From Anabaena sp. PCC 7108 (lineage in GTDB: Bacteria; Cyanobacteriota; Cyanobacteriia; Cyanobacteriales; Nostocaceae), in contig NZ_KB235896.1 of assembly GCF_000332135.1 (NCBI RefSeq), positions 2,119,403 through 2,183,402 on the forward strand: 64,000 bases of DNA, given 5' to 3'. The stretch's first letter is position 1. Each line of letters opens with the position of its first letter. The translations under genes and the position numbers were made by a program. The notes under the pieces are model-generated. The model saw only the letters and a program-made list of their open reading frames with translations, was not told where the DNA came from and searched no databases. Positions 40,001-50,500 of this stretch are shown here, piece after piece.

Positions 40001-40364
40001 ACAAGGTGGTCAAAGGTTTGGAGAAATGGAGGTATGGGCGCTGGAGGCTTTTGGCGCTGCTTACACTTTGCAGGAGTTGTTAACTGTTAAGTCTGATGAT
40101 ATGCAAGGGCGCAATGAAGCCCTCAACGCCATTGTCAAGGGCAAAGCTATTCCTCGTCCGGGAACTCCAGAATCTTTCAAAGTATTGATGCGCGAGTTGC
40201 AATCCCTAGGCTTAGATATTGCCGTCCATAAAGTCGAAACCCAAGCGGACGGTAGTTCCCTAGATGTAGAAGTTGACCTAATGGCAGACCAAGCCACCCG
40301 GCGTACCCCACCGAGACCCACCTATGAGTCACTTTCTCGTGAGTCATTGGAAGAGGAAGAGTAA
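37038..40364 (+). CDS. rpoB: DNA-directed RNA polymerase subunit beta
   Basis: 1108 residues, the second-largest catalytic subunit. Diagnostic segments: [22 protein letters not shown], the rifampicin-region [46 protein letters not shown], and [10 protein letters not shown]. The rifampicin pocket residues look wild type. First gene of the polymerase operon. The C-terminus has the conserved [15 protein letters not shown]. Confidence 0.99.
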   Translation: MTNETYMEPAFLLPDLIEIQRSSFRWFLEEGLIEELNSFSPITDYTGKLELHFLGNNYKLKEPKYSVEESKRRDSTYAVQMYVPTRLLNKETGDIKEQEVFIGDLPLMTDRGTFIINGAERVIVNQIVRSPGVYYKSEIDKNGRRTYSASLIPNRGAWLKFETDRNDLVWVRIDKTRKLSAQVLLKALGLSDNEIFDALRHPEYFQKTIEKEGQFSEEEALMELYRKLRPGEPPTVLGGQQLLDSRFFDPKRYDLGRVGRYKLNKKLRLSVPDTMRVLTPGDILAAVDYLINLEYDIGNIDDIDHLGNRRVRSVGELLQNQVRVGLNRLERIIRERMTVSDAEVLTPASLVNPKPLVAAIKEFFGSSQLSQFMDQTNPLAELTHKRRLSALGPGGLTRERAGFAVRDIHPSHYGRICPIETPEGPNAGLIGSLATHARVNLYGFLETPFRPVENGRVRFDVQPVYMTADEEDDLRTATGDIPLDENGYIKGPQVPVRYRQDWATTTPEQVDYVAVSPVQIVSVATSMIPFLEHDDANRALMGSNMQRQAVPLLKPERPLVGTGLEAQGARDSGMVIVSRTDGDVTYVDAAEIRVRVREPLTETNTQHPPKEVRYVLSKYQRSNQDTCLNQKPLVRTGEKVVAGQVLADGSSTEGGELALGQNIVVAYMPWEGYNYEDAILISERLVQDDVYTSIHIEKYEIEARQTKLGPEEITREIPNVGEDALRQLDEQGIIRIGAWVEAGDILVGKVTPKGESDQPPEEKLLRAIFGEKARDVRDNSLRVPNGEKGRVVDVRLFTREQGDELPPGANMVVRVYVAQKRKIQVGDKMAGRHGNKGIISRILPAEDMPYLPDGSPVDIVLNPLGVPSRMNVGQVFECLLGWAGHNLGVRFKITPFDEMYGEESSRRIIHGKLQEARDETSKDWVYNPDNPGKIMVYDGRTGEPFDRAITVGVAYMLKLVHLVDDKIHARSTGPYSLVTQQPLGGKAQQGGQRFGEMEVWALEAFGAAYTLQELLTVKSDDMQGRNEALNAIVKGKAIPRPGTPESFKVLMRELQSLGLDIAVHKVETQADGSSLDVEVDLMADQATRRTPPRPTYESLSRESLEEEE

Positions 40365-40379
40365 CAATTAAAAATTATT

Positions 40380-40433
40380 AATTAAAAATTAAAAATGAAG
40401 AGTGAAAAACCTCTTAATTCTTAATTTTTAATT
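40380..40433. repeat. AT-rich inverted repeat in the rpoB-rpoC1 spacer
   Basis: Two 23-base arms, 40380-40402 and 40411-40433, are complementary except for about three positions, with an 8-base loop. The arms are built from ATTAAAA-type units. The spacer of 117 bases is otherwise low-complexity A/T. Confidence 0.75.
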
Positions 40434-40481
40434 GATAGTTATCCTCTTTTTTAAATTTTAAATTTTTCATTTTTAATTGTC

Positions 40482-42359
40482 ATGAGATCCCCCCAAACTA
40501 ATCAGTTTGACTACGTAAAAATCGGACTGGCTTCCCCAGAACGCATTCGAGCCTGGGGTGAGCGAACTTTACCCAATGGTCAAGTTGTGGGTGAAGTTAC
40601 CAAACCAGAAACTATTAATTACCGCACTCTCAAACCAGAAATGGATGGTTTGTTCTGTGAGCGGATTTTTGGACCAGCTAAAGATTGGGAATGTCATTGT
40701 GGTAAATACAAACGTGTTCGCCATAGAGGCATAGTTTGTGAACGCTGTGGTGTAGAGGTGACAGAATCACGAGTCCGTCGCCACCGCATGGGTTTTATTA
40801 AACTCGCCGCTCCTGTTGCCCATGTGTGGTATCTCAAGGGCATTCCTAGCTATATTGCTATTCTTTTAGATATGCCCCTGCGGGATGTTGAACAAATCGT
40901 TTACTTCAACTCCTACGTAGTTCTCGCCCCCGGCAACGCCGACACCCTCACCTACAAACAACTCCTCAGCGAAGACCAGTGGTTAGAAATCGAAGACGCA
41001 ATTTATAGCGAAGATTCTCTCCTAGTCGGTGTAGAGGTAGGCATTGGGGCAGAAGCACTGCTGCGACTATTGGCAGATATCAACCTCGAACAAGAAGCCG
41101 AAAACCTGCGGGAAGAAATCGGCAACGCCAAGGGACAAAAACGCGCCAAACTGATTAAACGTTTGCGGGTAATTGATAACTTCATCGCCACGGGTTCTAA
41201 ACCAGAATGGATGGTTATGGCAGTGATTCCTGTCATTCCCCCTGACCTGCGCCCCATGGTGCAACTCGACGGCGGTAGATTCGCCACCAGCGACTTAAAC
41301 GATTTATACCGGCGGGTGATTAACCGCAACAACCGTCTAGCTAGACTCCAAGAAATATTAGCCCCAGAAATCATCGTCCGTAACGAAAAACGGATGTTAC
41401 AAGAAGCCGTTGATGCCCTCATAGACAACGGTCGTCGAGGACGGACAGTAGTAGGCGCAAACAACCGCCCCCTCAAATCCCTTTCCGATATTATTGAAGG
41501 AAAACAAGGACGCTTCCGTCAAAACCTCTTAGGTAAACGGGTGGATTATTCTGGGCGTTCAGTCATAGTCGTTGGACCCAATCTGAAAATTCACCAATGT
41601 GGATTACCCAGAGAAATGGCTATTGAACTGTTTCAACCCTTTGTGATCAATCGGTTGATTCGTTCTGGCATGGTGAACAACATCAAAGCCGCCAAAAAAC
41701 TCATTTCTCGCAACGACCCCAGCGTTTGGGATGTGTTGGAAGAAGTGATTGAAGGGCATCCGGTGATGTTAAACCGCGCCCCCACCCTACACCGTTTAGG
41801 GATTCAAGCCTTTGAACCAATATTAGTCGAAGGCAGAGCCATTCAACTCCATCCTCTAGTCTGTCCAGCCTTTAACGCCGACTTTGACGGTGACCAAATG
41901 GCAGTTCACGTGCCTTTGTCATTAGAAAGCCAAGCCGAAGCCAGACTGTTGATGTTAGCTTCTAACAACATTCTTTCCCCAGCCACCGGCAAACCCATCG
42001 TCACCCCTAGCCAAGATATGGTATTGGGAGCATATTATTTAACTGCCGAAAATCCCGCCGCCACCAAAGGTGCAGGTGGTTACTTCGCTTCCTTGGATGA
42101 CGTGATTATGGCATATCACCAAGACCAAGTAGAGCTTCATGCCTATATATATGTGCGGTTTGACGGCGAAATGGAAACCAGCCATCCTGACACTGAACCT
42201 CTAGAAGTAACTGAAAACAACGATGGCACTAAAACATTGTTGTATAAATTCCGTCGTGTCCGCCAAGATGCCCAAGGAGAATTGATTTCTCAATATATCT
42301 ACACTACTCCCGGTCGAGTGATTTATAACAAAGCCATTCAAGAAGCACTGGCAAGTTAG
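40482..42359 (+). CDS. rpoC1: DNA-directed RNA polymerase subunit gamma (split beta', N-terminal part)
   Basis: 625 residues. In cyanobacteria and plastids beta' is split and this is the N-terminal part. The zinc ribbon [20 protein letters not shown] is near residue 70-92 and the catalytic magnesium loop [12 protein letters not shown] near 466-477. ATG at 40482. It follows rpoB after a repeat-filled spacer. Confidence 0.99.
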   Translation: MRSPQTNQFDYVKIGLASPERIRAWGERTLPNGQVVGEVTKPETINYRTLKPEMDGLFCERIFGPAKDWECHCGKYKRVRHRGIVCERCGVEVTESRVRRHRMGFIKLAAPVAHVWYLKGIPSYIAILLDMPLRDVEQIVYFNSYVVLAPGNADTLTYKQLLSEDQWLEIEDAIYSEDSLLVGVEVGIGAEALLRLLADINLEQEAENLREEIGNAKGQKRAKLIKRLRVIDNFIATGSKPEWMVMAVIPVIPPDLRPMVQLDGGRFATSDLNDLYRRVINRNNRLARLQEILAPEIIVRNEKRMLQEAVDALIDNGRRGRTVVGANNRPLKSLSDIIEGKQGRFRQNLLGKRVDYSGRSVIVVGPNLKIHQCGLPREMAIELFQPFVINRLIRSGMVNNIKAAKKLISRNDPSVWDVLEEVIEGHPVMLNRAPTLHRLGIQAFEPILVEGRAIQLHPLVCPAFNADFDGDQMAVHVPLSLESQAEARLLMLASNNILSPATGKPIVTPSQDMVLGAYYLTAENPAATKGAGGYFASLDDVIMAYHQDQVELHAYIYVRFDGEMETSHPDTEPLEVTENNDGTKTLLYKFRRVRQDAQGELISQYIYTTPGRVIYNKAIQEALAS

Positions 42360-42363
42360 TACC

Positions 42364-42411
42364 GAGACACGGAGAAAGAGGGACGCGGGGACACGGGGAC
42401 ACGGAGACAAG
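42364..42411. repeat. Octamer array in the rpoC1-rpoC2 spacer
   Basis: Six 8-base units run GAGACACG, GAGAAAGA, GGGACGCG, GGGACACG, GGGACACG, GAGACAAG. A complementary arm (CCGCGTCCTCTTCC) occurs about 75 bases later near 42484-42497, so the spacer can fold. The same octamer family appears at 48087-48134. Confidence 0.85.
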
Positions 42412-42543
42412 GGAAAGAGTAAAGAGATATGAGGACACGGGAAAGAGGGACAATCTCTGCGCGTCACAGCGTATCCCCAACACCGCGTCCTCTTCCTTCC
42501 CCGTACTTATTAAGTATTAATTTTTAATTGGAGCCAAGCGACT

Positions 42544-45500
42544 ATGATTTTTCGTAACGTTGTTGTTAATAAAGGTCAACTGAGAAATTTAATCTCCTGG
42601 GCGTTTACTCATTATGGAACAGCCCGCACTGCTGTAATGGCGGATAAACTCAAAGACTTAGGCTTTCGCTATGCCACCAAAGCCGGAGTATCCATCAGTG
42701 TAGATGATCTCATGGTTCCACCTTCCAAGCGATCGCTCCTAGAAGCCGCAGAAGAAGAAATTCTCAGCACCGAAGCTCGGTTTAAACGTGGTGAAATCAC
42801 CGAAGTTGAACGCTTCCAAAAAGTTATCGACACCTGGAACGGAACCAGCGAAAGCCTCAAAGACGAAGTAGTCGCCCACTTCAAAGCCACAGACCCCCTC
42901 AACTCAGTCTACATGATGGCCTTCTCTGGAGCCAGAGGCAACATCTCCCAAGTTCGACAATTAGTAGGAATGCGGGGACTAATGGCAGATCCTCAAGGGG
43001 AGATTATTGACTTACCGATTAAAACCAACTTCCGAGAAGGACTCACCGTCACCGAATATATTATCTCCAGCTATGGAGCCAGAAAAGGACTGGTAGATAC
43101 CGCACTCCGCACCGCCGACTCAGGATATCTCACCCGCCGACTAGTAGACGTATCCCAAGACGTAATCATTCGGGAATTTGACTGTGGCACCACCAGAGGC
43201 ATACCCCTACGGGACATGACCGAAGGAGCTAAAGTCCTGATTCCCATTGGCACAAGACTCATGGGCAGAGTAGTTGGCGAAGACGTAATTCACCCCACCA
43301 CCGGAGAAATCATTGCCCCCCGCAACACCCCCGTTTCCGATGACCTAGCCGCAGTCATACAAGCAGCTAAAGTCAAAGAAGTCTTAGTCAGAAGTCCCCT
43401 CACCTGTGAAGCCGCCCGTTCAGTCTGTCAACACTGTTATGGCTGGAGTTTAGCACACGCCAAAATGGTAGATTTAGGGGAAGCAGTGGGGATTATTGCT
43501 GCCCAGAGTATCGGCGAACCGGGAACCCAGTTAACCATGCGGACATTCCACACTGGGGGAGTATTCACGGGAGAAGTTGCCCAACAAGTGCGATCGAAAA
43601 TAGATGGCACAGTGAAGATATCTCGCAAGCTGAAAACCCGTCCTTATCGCACCCGTCACGGCGAAGACGCACTGTATGCAGAAACCAACGGACTCTTAGA
43701 AATTCAGAACCCCAAAACCAAGACCCAAGGGGGAGAATTAGATACAGCAACAGAAAGCAAGCAACAAGAAATTCAAGTTACCCAAGGTTCTACCCTATAT
43801 ATTCATGATGGGCAGAAGGTGAAACTGGGGCAGCTATTAGCAGAAGTTGCCTTGGGAGGCAGAACCACCCGGACTAACACCGAAAAAGCCGTCAAAGACG
43901 TGGCATCTGACCTAGCAGGAGAAGTGCAGTTTGCGGATGTAGTTTCTGAACAAAAAACCGACCGTCAGGGCAACACCACCACAACAGCCTCCAGAGGGGG
44001 ATTGATTTGGATTCTTTCTGGAGAAGTATATAACCTGCCCCCAGGTGCGGAGTTAGTAGTCAAAAATGGTGACAGCATTCAAGCCAATGGTGTATTAGCT
44101 GAAACCAAACTGACAAGTATTCATGGTGGGGTAGTGCGACTGCCAGAAATTATCCCTGGTAAAGCCACCAGAGAAATCGAAATTATCACTGCTTCGGTGG
44201 TTTTAGACCAAGCTACGGTGACAGTTCACAGTTCCCAAGGGCGGAATAATTATTTAGTCCATACAGGAGAAGGTTACAGGGAACAGGTGACAGGTGACAG
44301 CGGGAACAGGGAAGAAGGGAATAGAGAAGAGATAATAGAAAATTCTTCTTCTCTGTCACCTGTCACCTATCACCTGTCACCTTCTTCCCAGACATTCAAC
44401 CTCCGTGCTACTCCTGGAACAAAAGTGCAGAATGGTCAAGTAGTCGCAGAGCTAATTGATGACCGTTATCGCACCACCACCGGAGGATTTTTGAAGTTTG
44501 CTGGCATAGAAGTTCAGAAAAAAGGCAAGGCCAAGCTGGGCTATGAGGTAGTAACAGGCGGCACAATGTTGTGGATTCCTGAAGAAACCCACGAAGTCAA
44601 CAAAGACATTTCACTGCTGATAGTAGAAGATGGGCAATTTGTGGAAGCCGGTACCGAAGTTGTTAAAGACATCTTCTGTCAAACCAGCGGGGTAATAGAA
44701 GTTACTCAAAAGAACGACATTTTGAGAGAAGTAGTGATTAAGCCCGGTGAACTGTTGATGGTTGACGACCCAGAAGCAATCATGGGGCGCGACAACACCT
44801 TTATCCAACCAGGAGAAGAACTGCTGGGAGTAACCGCTACAGAACTGCGCTATATTCAATATATAGAATCTCCTGAAGGACCCGCCCTGTTAAGTCGTCC
44901 TGTAGTTGAGTTTGAAGTTCCCAGTAACCCAGACCTGCCCTCCACAACCTCAGTTAGTCAACAAACAGGACGCTCGATTCAACTGCGAGCCGTGCAACGT
45001 CTGCCCTATAAAGACTCCGAACGAGTTAAATCAGTAGAAGGAATAGAACTGCTACGGACTCAGCTAGTTTTAGAGATTGAGCAAGAGGGAGAACAAGATC
45101 ATAGTTCTTCCCCATTAGCCGCAGATATTGAACTAGTTCCAGACACAGAAAATCCCGAAATCCAGAGATTGCAGCTAGTTATATTAGAGTCTTTAGTGAT
45201 TCGTCGAGACATAGCCGCAGATGCTACTCAAGGAGCAACCCAAACCACCCTAGAAGTTGAAGATGGATTAAACATTGTCCCTGGCTCAGTGGTAGCACGG
45301 ACACAGATATTGTGTAAAGAAGGCGGCATAGTCAGAGGAGTGCGAAAAGACGCAGAAGCAGTACGCCGTTGTTTAGTCTTACGCGACAATGACATGATCT
45401 CCATTTCTACCACCACCCCACCTAAAGTTAAAAAGGGCGACTTGTTAGTAGAAGGAACAGAAATCGCCCCCGGTGTTTTAGCTTCAGAATCTGGACAAGT

Positions 45501-46788
45501 GGTATCAGTAAAGGCAGGTGACAGGTTACAGGTGACAGGTGACAGTAAAGAAGAAAGTTCTTCCCTTACACCCCACAGCCCACAGCCCACACCCTATTCA
45601 ATCACGCTGCGCGTTGGTCGTCCCTACCGAGTCAGTCCTGGAGCCGTATTGCAAATAGAAGATGGGGACTTGGTACAACGGGGAGACAACCTCGTGTTAT
45701 TGGTGTTTGAACGAGCCAAAACCGGAGACATTATTCAAGGTTTGCCCCGGATTGAGGAACTATTAGAAGCCCGTAAACCAAAGGAAGCTTGTATATTGTG
45801 CCGTCGTCCGGGATTGGTGAAGGTGGTATATGGAGACGGTGACGAAATCACCAGCATTACCCGTGAAGCTTACGCTATCAAGGTTGTAGAATCAAACGGA
45901 GTCATCACCGACTATCCCCTCGGACCCGGACAAAACCTGATGGTTCCTGACGGGGCTAATGTTTTAGCAGGTCAACCGCTGACAGACGGACCCTCTAACC
46001 CCCATGAGATATTAGAAATATTCTTTAGTCTCGGTTCAGAAGATGGTATCTATGCCTGTGCTAGTCATGCCTTGCAAAAAGTGCAGAGTTTCTTGGTGAA
46101 TGAAGTGCAGATGGTTTATCAGTCCCAAGGAATTGACATCGCTGACAAACACATAGAAGTAATTGTCCGGCAGATGACTAACAAAGTTCGCATTGATGAT
46201 GGTGGCGACACGACTATGTTGCCAGGAGAACTGGTAGAACTACGACAAGTAGAACAAGTCAATGAAGCTATGTCTATCACTGGTGGTGCAAAGGCACAAT
46301 ATACGCCTGTGTTGTTGGGTATCACTAAGGCATCTCTGAATACCGACAGTTTCATATCAGCGGCATCCTTCCAAGAAACCACGAGAGTCTTAACGGAAGC
46401 TGCTATTGAAGGTAAATCTGACTGGCTGCGAGGCTTGAAAGAAAACGTAATTATTGGGCGATTGATTCCTGCTGGGACGGGCTACAACACCTATGAAGAG
46501 ACAACAACAATTGATGACTATGGAACCGACCTAGGGACGGGAGTATTAGACGAAGTTGATGATGCCTTAGATATGGTGTTAGACGACCGCACAGCCAAGC
46601 TCTATAATCTTGATGTTCCCAGTCTAGGGGATGGTACTTATGGAAGCAGAAAAGAGCAGAAGTCGGTGTTAGATGATGATGACGATGATTTGATTGCTGA
46701 TGAGGTCAGTGATTTGGTAGAGGAAGAAGAAGAGGAAGAAGAAGATGACTATGATGATGATGGTGACGATGATTACGACGAAGAATAA
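42544..46788 (+). CDS. rpoC2: DNA-directed RNA polymerase subunit beta' (split, C-terminal part)
   Basis: 1414 residues. It carries the second zinc site ([11 protein letters not shown]), the trigger-loop region [18 protein letters not shown] near 320-345, the large cyanobacterial insertion (SBHM repeats) in the middle, and an acidic Asp/Glu tail. It looks longer than related proteins (about 1350 residues in Anabaena by my recollection). Two low-complexity inserts at about residues 577-616 and 992-1017 are translations of tandem heptamers and remain in frame. Last gene of the operon. Confidence 0.98.
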   Translation: MIFRNVVVNKGQLRNLISWAFTHYGTARTAVMADKLKDLGFRYATKAGVSISVDDLMVPPSKRSLLEAAEEEILSTEARFKRGEITEVERFQKVIDTWNGTSESLKDEVVAHFKATDPLNSVYMMAFSGARGNISQVRQLVGMRGLMADPQGEIIDLPIKTNFREGLTVTEYIISSYGARKGLVDTALRTADSGYLTRRLVDVSQDVIIREFDCGTTRGIPLRDMTEGAKVLIPIGTRLMGRVVGEDVIHPTTGEIIAPRNTPVSDDLAAVIQAAKVKEVLVRSPLTCEAARSVCQHCYGWSLAHAKMVDLGEAVGIIAAQSIGEPGTQLTMRTFHTGGVFTGEVAQQVRSKIDGTVKISRKLKTRPYRTRHGEDALYAETNGLLEIQNPKTKTQGGELDTATESKQQEIQVTQGSTLYIHDGQKVKLGQLLAEVALGGRTTRTNTEKAVKDVASDLAGEVQFADVVSEQKTDRQGNTTTTASRGGLIWILSGEVYNLPPGAELVVKNGDSIQANGVLAETKLTSIHGGVVRLPEIIPGKATREIEIITASVVLDQATVTVHSSQGRNNYLVHTGEGYREQVTGDSGNREEGNREEIIENSSSLSPVTYHLSPSSQTFNLRATPGTKVQNGQVVAELIDDRYRTTTGGFLKFAGIEVQKKGKAKLGYEVVTGGTMLWIPEETHEVNKDISLLIVEDGQFVEAGTEVVKDIFCQTSGVIEVTQKNDILREVVIKPGELLMVDDPEAIMGRDNTFIQPGEELLGVTATELRYIQYIESPEGPALLSRPVVEFEVPSNPDLPSTTSVSQQTGRSIQLRAVQRLPYKDSERVKSVEGIELLRTQLVLEIEQEGEQDHSSSPLAADIELVPDTENPEIQRLQLVILESLVIRRDIAADATQGATQTTLEVEDGLNIVPGSVVARTQILCKEGGIVRGVRKDAEAVRRCLVLRDNDMISISTTTPPKVKKGDLLVEGTEIAPGVLASESGQVVSVKAGDRLQVTGDSKEESSSLTPHSPQPTPYSITLRVGRPYRVSPGAVLQIEDGDLVQRGDNLVLLVFERAKTGDIIQGLPRIEELLEARKPKEACILCRRPGLVKVVYGDGDEITSITREAYAIKVVESNGVITDYPLGPGQNLMVPDGANVLAGQPLTDGPSNPHEILEIFFSLGSEDGIYACASHALQKVQSFLVNEVQMVYQSQGIDIADKHIEVIVRQMTNKVRIDDGGDTTMLPGELVELRQVEQVNEAMSITGGAKAQYTPVLLGITKASLNTDSFISAASFQETTRVLTEAAIEGKSDWLRGLKENVIIGRLIPAGTGYNTYEETTTIDDYGTDLGTGVLDEVDDALDMVLDDRTAKLYNLDVPSLGDGTYGSRKEQKSVLDDDDDDLIADEVSDLVEEEEEEEEDDYDDDGDDDYDEE
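44272..44381. repeat. Inverted pair of heptamer arrays inside rpoC2
   Basis: Left arm: GGTTACA, GGGAACA, GGTGACA, GGTGACA (44272-44299). Right arm: TGTCACC, TGTCACC, TATCACC, TGTCACC (44354-44381), the reverse complement family. The core contains GGGAA-rich and TTCTTC-rich segments. The whole unit is translated in frame. Confidence 0.92.
45517..45592. repeat. Second heptamer array inside rpoC2
   Basis: GGTGACA, GGTTACA, GGTGACA, GGTGACA (45517-45544), a short core, then CCCACAG, CCCACAG, CCCACAC (45572-45592). In frame, translated as a Ser/Thr/Pro/Gln-rich segment. Confidence 0.9.
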
Positions 46789-46806
46789 AGCTAACAGTTA
46801 ATCATT

Positions 46807-46844
46807 AAAAAGGCAGAAGAAATTTCATCTTTTGCCTTTTTTTT
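46807..46844 (+). terminator. Terminator of the rpoB-rpoC1-rpoC2 operon
   Basis: A 14-bp stem (46807-46820 with 46828-46841, one G-U wobble) encloses a 7-base loop and ends in a T run. It lies 18 bases after the rpoC2 stop and just before the IS630 remnant. Confidence 0.92.
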
Positions 46845-46860
46845 GCTCATCTAGCAATAA

Positions 46861-48054
46861 TAAGCTATCGCGCTTTTAATTTGCACAAATAGAATTGCCC
46901 TTATTTTTGACCTTTCGTCCCCAAAAAATAATAAGTTCTCCCTGATTTAGTAATTTATCTAAAAGAGATTTTAGCTCGGCTACCGACTGGAAGAGTCGAT
47001 GTGCAATGTATTCTTTGCAGGAATGCCAGACTAATTCAATGAGATTATAATCAGGACTATAGGCAGGCAAGAATTCCAAAATAATATTGGGTAAATTTTT
47101 CTCAATTTCAGCACAAATATCTTTGCGCTTATGGTAACTAGCATTATCGAGAATGATGATAATTTTTGGACCTAAAGTCGCAAAATCTTCTGAGGAATAT
47201 CCTTGGAAAATCCATTCTTGTCGGACAAATTCATATAGTTGCTTTAATTGTTCATAAAAGGTGTCACCATTACCCTTGTCAACAAAGTAACATAATCGCT
47301 TTTTATCAAAAAGACGTAGACCACCCATAATATTTACTCGACCCTTACTACGTTGCCCTGTGACTTTTTTTCTTTGACCTTTTTTACCCCAAGTTTTTCT
47401 TCTTAACTGGAGTTTAGACTAAATCCACTTTCATCTCAAAACCATATCTGTAAATGATTTGGGTTCATTTTAGCTATTGCTATATATTTTCTAAATCTTT
47501 CTTTAAATTCATTTCTCTTGGCTAGATTCTGTCTGTCTTCTAGACTGTACTTTGCCCAGAGATAAACGTACTTTTTTCGCTGTAATATCTTCCTTATTTG
47601 TGAACCTGTTAGTTTAATTCCTGTTTGTTCTCCTAAATATGTTGCTAATCTTTCTCCTGTCCATCTGCCAAACTCATATCCCAACTCTTTTGGCTCTTTT
47701 TCTACCGTTTCTATTAATTTATCTAGATACTCTTGTGTGACCTTTCTATACTCTCTTTTTCTTCTTCCATCTTCTAAACTTTCTATTTTATCTGGGTCTC
47801 CATGCACACACCAGTGCGCTACTGTGCGGCGTGAACAGCCTATTATTCTAGCTATTTCTTCTTGCGTCTTACCATCATTCATTAGTAAAAATATTAAAGC
47901 TCTTTCTCTTATCTCTGCTTTGGGATTTTGTTTCAATATTTTTTGCAAATGCTGTTTTTTCTCTAAACTCAGAAACCCTTTTGCTGGCATTACACCCTCT
48001 CCTTCTTGTTCCTCTGGTATCTTATTATATGCAATTTATAGGCGCGACAGCTTA
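46861..48054 (-). mobile_element. IS630-type insertion sequence, decayed
   Basis: About 1.19 kb bounded by imperfect inverted ends: TAAGCTATCGCGCTTTTAAT on the left, and on the right the reverse strand reads TAAGCTGTCGCGCCTATAAA. Both ends start with TA, the target duplicated by this family. It encodes a two-piece, inactivated transposase. It inserted right behind the rpoC2 terminator. Confidence 0.88.
46876..47990 (-). pseudogene. IS630 family transposase, disrupted
   Basis: The N-terminal part (47990 down to 47436) has a helix-turn-helix (TQEEIARIIGCSRRTVAHW) and a winged-helix region (GYEFGRWTGERLATYLGEQ). After QIWF comes an in-frame TGA at 47436-47438. The next residues, DESGFSL, carrying the first catalytic Asp, continue in the same frame, but about 20 bases later (near 47412-47414) the frame shifts. 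The C-terminal part then carries IIILDNASYHKRKD (second Asp) and LPAYSPDYNLIELVWH (third acidic residue). With one stop and one frameshift it cannot make a full protein without two recoding events. Confidence 0.9.
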
Positions 48055-48086
48055 TTCTGTCCGGTTAAAGACTTATCATTAGGGCT

Positions 48087-48134
48087 GATGCGGAGATGCG
48101 GAGACGCGGGGACGCGGGGACGCGGGGACGCGGA
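48087..48134. repeat. Six tandem octamers next to the IS630 remnant
   Basis: GATGCGGA twice, GACGCGGG three times, GACGCGGA once, in exact 8-base register. It lies 32 bases outside the right end of the insertion sequence. Same family as the rpoC1-rpoC2 spacer array. Confidence 0.9.
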
Positions 48135-48257
48135 GAATTTTTTTGATCAGCAATTAGCCGGACTTGACATAACCCAATACTTTTAAATTAAATTTAAATT
48201 AAATTGCGTAGCTTGGATTAAAAAACGTTCACCTTTGCGGAGCGTGGCGAAGCCATA

Positions 48258-48267
48258 ACCCAACCTA
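48258..48267. repeat. Possible MITE remnant end
   Basis: ACCCAACCTA matches 10 of the 12 bases of the MITE end seen at 18940-18951 and 62148-62159. It follows a GC-rich segment (GCGGAGCGTGGCGAAGCC). No matching left end is seen, so this is at most a degenerate copy. Confidence 0.4.
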
Positions 48268-48438
48268 GAATTATTCTTAACTTAATAGTATTGAACAATA
48301 ACCTTGATCTACATTTTGAAGTAGTCACATCGTTTCTTAATGAAGAGGTCATTTATCTGTTGTTATAGAAATATTGCATGAAACGTTTCTACCAAATAAA
48401 TTTGACGCAACTTCACATAGAATTGGTATTAGTTTTAA

Positions 48439-48831
48439 TCAAAAATTAGTAACCGTCACACTCAGCCCCGAATCAAGCCGAGGAACCTTTAAATACTCGA
48501 CAGGTTCTACATTCTGACCTATCGACTCATTCACTGATGGACATGATTGAAAAAAAGTTTCTGGATTGTTGATGTACTTCAGCGGGTTAATTTTTTTACA
48601 TTCTGGATCACTTACTCTCAAACTTGAGTTAACACTCGAATTAGTGATATTATTCCACTTACTTTTAATTGTAGCTGGTTCAGTTACTAAATCTGCCGCC
48701 TGATTGCGTTCATTTTTAATAGTAGACAATGGTTGAGGAGAAGCATCAGCGCGAGGAGTAATAGCTATACCTGGGTTGGGTATAGCAATCGTACCAATCA
48801 CAATGGTTAAGGTTAAAAAAGAAAATTTCAT
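48439..48831 (-). CDS. Secreted hypothetical protein (130 aa)
   Basis: The N-terminus MKFSFLTLTIVIGTIAIPNPGIA is a clear Sec signal with a likely cleavage site after Ala near residue 23. The mature part is polar with two cysteines (PECKK and QSCPS) that could form a disulfide. No family recognised. No operon partner. Confidence 0.6.
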   Translation of the reverse strand: MKFSFLTLTIVIGTIAIPNPGIAITPRADASPQPLSTIKNERNQAADLVTEPATIKSKWNNITNSSVNSSLRVSDPECKKINPLKYINNPETFFQSCPSVNESIGQNVEPVEYLKVPRLDSGLSVTVTNF

Positions 48832-49243
48832 AATTCACTTGATTAAGATTTAAGACTAGTGAAAAAATTGTAACCAGCCAGTTGTAAACACTGGACACGC
48901 AAAGCTATTGTAAACTAAATTGCAAGTTTCTTTTGGAAGTATTCAAGTTGGGTGCTAATTTTTATTTTTAAAACTCCATTAAACTTTAAAATTCTTAATC
49001 TGACTCTCTCCTTTCTATTGGTGACAGAAGTACCATAATCCAATAGGCTATTCTTTAGATAGCAATTTTACAAAAACTTCGTATTTAAGACCTATTCCAC
49101 CCCACAGCATAGTTTAGATAACTTTTGCCGATGAGATGAAGAGTAAGGTGCAGAGATGTTACGATGATTCTCAACGTAACCACGTGCAGAATCTTCTGAC
49201 ACTCAATCATCACTCAGTCTTCTATAAAAATCTGTAACGAAAA
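48832..49243. other. Intergenic region between divergent hypothetical genes
   Basis: About 410 AT-rich bases with both promoters presumably inside. No RNA gene, strong hairpin or ORF was recognised. Confidence 0.4.
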
Positions 49244-49664
49244 ATGCCTCTAAAAATTGTTCAGAACTTTGATAGTAGTTTTATACTCGAACCTGAAGCT
49301 AAAGCAACTCTGTTTAAATTATTAACAGGGGAATCATTCTTAAGTCAAATTTGTCAAAACTTACAATGGGAAAAAGTAGAATTTACAGAACTTCTTTTTC
49401 AGCCAAGTCCCTATAGTTTAGATACACCAAAAGGGATGCCAACAGAATTTGAACAATATCATGCATCTAGTGAATACACAATCATTAATGTCCCACCAAA
49501 TTTTATGTTTAATGCTAAAATTTTCCGACCTAGTCGCCTTTGTGCCGTTTACCGAAAAACGGCTGAATAAAGCAATGATAAAAATTGGATATTTTTATAT
49601 TTGGGATTATCCAATTACAAATGACACAAATAAATATTCAGAGGGAACAGGAAGCAACTCTTAA
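49244..49664 (+). pseudogene. Hypothetical protein, probably frameshifted
   Basis: The frame starting at 49244 reads 108 codons to 49570. After NFMFNAKIF it becomes RPSRLCAVYRKTAE. In the other frame the same bases read DLVAFVPFTEKRLNKAMIKIGYFYIWDYP and continue to 49664, which looks more protein-like. A single-base indel near 49520-49530 would join MPLKIVQNF...NAKIF to this tail in a 130-140 residue protein. No family recognised. It may equally be a genuine 108-residue protein. Confidence 0.5.
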
Positions 49665-49673
49665 CAGAAAAAA

Positions 49674-49693
49674 CTCATGTTTAAAAACATGAG
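49674..49693 (-). terminator. Hairpin with a T run on the reverse strand
   Basis: A perfect 9-bp stem (CTCATGTTT / AAACATGAG) with a 2-base loop. On the reverse strand it is followed by TTTTTT, so it would end a leftward transcript. No leftward gene is known immediately to its right. Confidence 0.5.
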
Positions 49694-49829
49694 ATTGAAA
49701 TAATGACACTGTTTTTTTCGTGCTACGCATCTCAAAAAAAAGGATGTTTTTTGACTGAGATGTAAACTCAGAACTAAAGTTTTTTATTTGTTCCCTGTTC
49801 CCTTCTTTTGTAAAGTTTGAATCTTCATT

Positions 49830-50375
49830 ATGACTAACGAAACAAATATTCCTACTCTAGACAGTTTAGAATATGTAGCTTACATCGATGAGCAGGGTGA
49901 ATTGCCAGAAAATTTCAATGGAAAAATAGGAGTTTATGCTATTTTTGATCAAGAAAAAAAACTCAAATTTGTAGGTTATTCCCGTGATGTTTATCTTAGT
50001 CTCAAACAGCATTTAGTCCGACAGCCTAAATATTGTTATTGGGTGAAAGTACAAACTATTCAGCGTCCTAACCGCACAATTTTAGAAAATATTGAAAATG
50101 CTTGGATTGATGAAAATGGTAATATTGATTTGAGAAATGTAGAAAATAAAGAAACATGGACTAATCCTATTAATACTAAGGAACTAATGACAATTGAAGA
50201 ACAAACTAATTATCAAAATCAACTAATTGATGATTTAGATAAAATGAAAATTCTCAAAAATGTAGCGCGACGAGTTGAGGCAGAAGTTTTATCCGTATTA
50301 GCAGCACGAGGTGTAAAAACCCAAATTCGGTTTAATCCTAAATTAAAAGAACAAGGATTGCTAGATTTAAAATAA
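49830..50375 (+). CDS. GIY-YIG nuclease family protein
   Basis: 181 residues. The domain core at about 33-70 reads GVYAIFDQEKKLKFVGYSRD, the GIY-x-YIG pattern with Val and Phe-Val variants, followed by the helix with Arg. An acidic ENIENAWIDENG could hold the metal-binding Glu. The C-terminal 60 residues are helical and unfamiliar. Related proteins occur in cyanobacteria and plants. Whether this one still cuts DNA is uncertain. Confidence 0.8.
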   Translation: MTNETNIPTLDSLEYVAYIDEQGELPENFNGKIGVYAIFDQEKKLKFVGYSRDVYLSLKQHLVRQPKYCYWVKVQTIQRPNRTILENIENAWIDENGNIDLRNVENKETWTNPINTKELMTIEEQTNYQNQLIDDLDKMKILKNVARRVEAEVLSVLAARGVKTQIRFNPKLKEQGLLDLK

Positions 50376-50500
50376 GAATAGACTCAAATTTGGGAGAATT
50401 ACAAATATTTTCAAAACTCAAAAATTTAAATTAACTGAAGTTTTGATTTTTATAAACGCCTTGTGTTCCCATATCCGAGAAACTACGGTAAGCTAAATAC

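Noticed and set aside
47737-48186. 149-codon forward frame
   Set aside because: It is antisense to the N-terminal half of the IS630 transposase, then runs into the octamer repeats.
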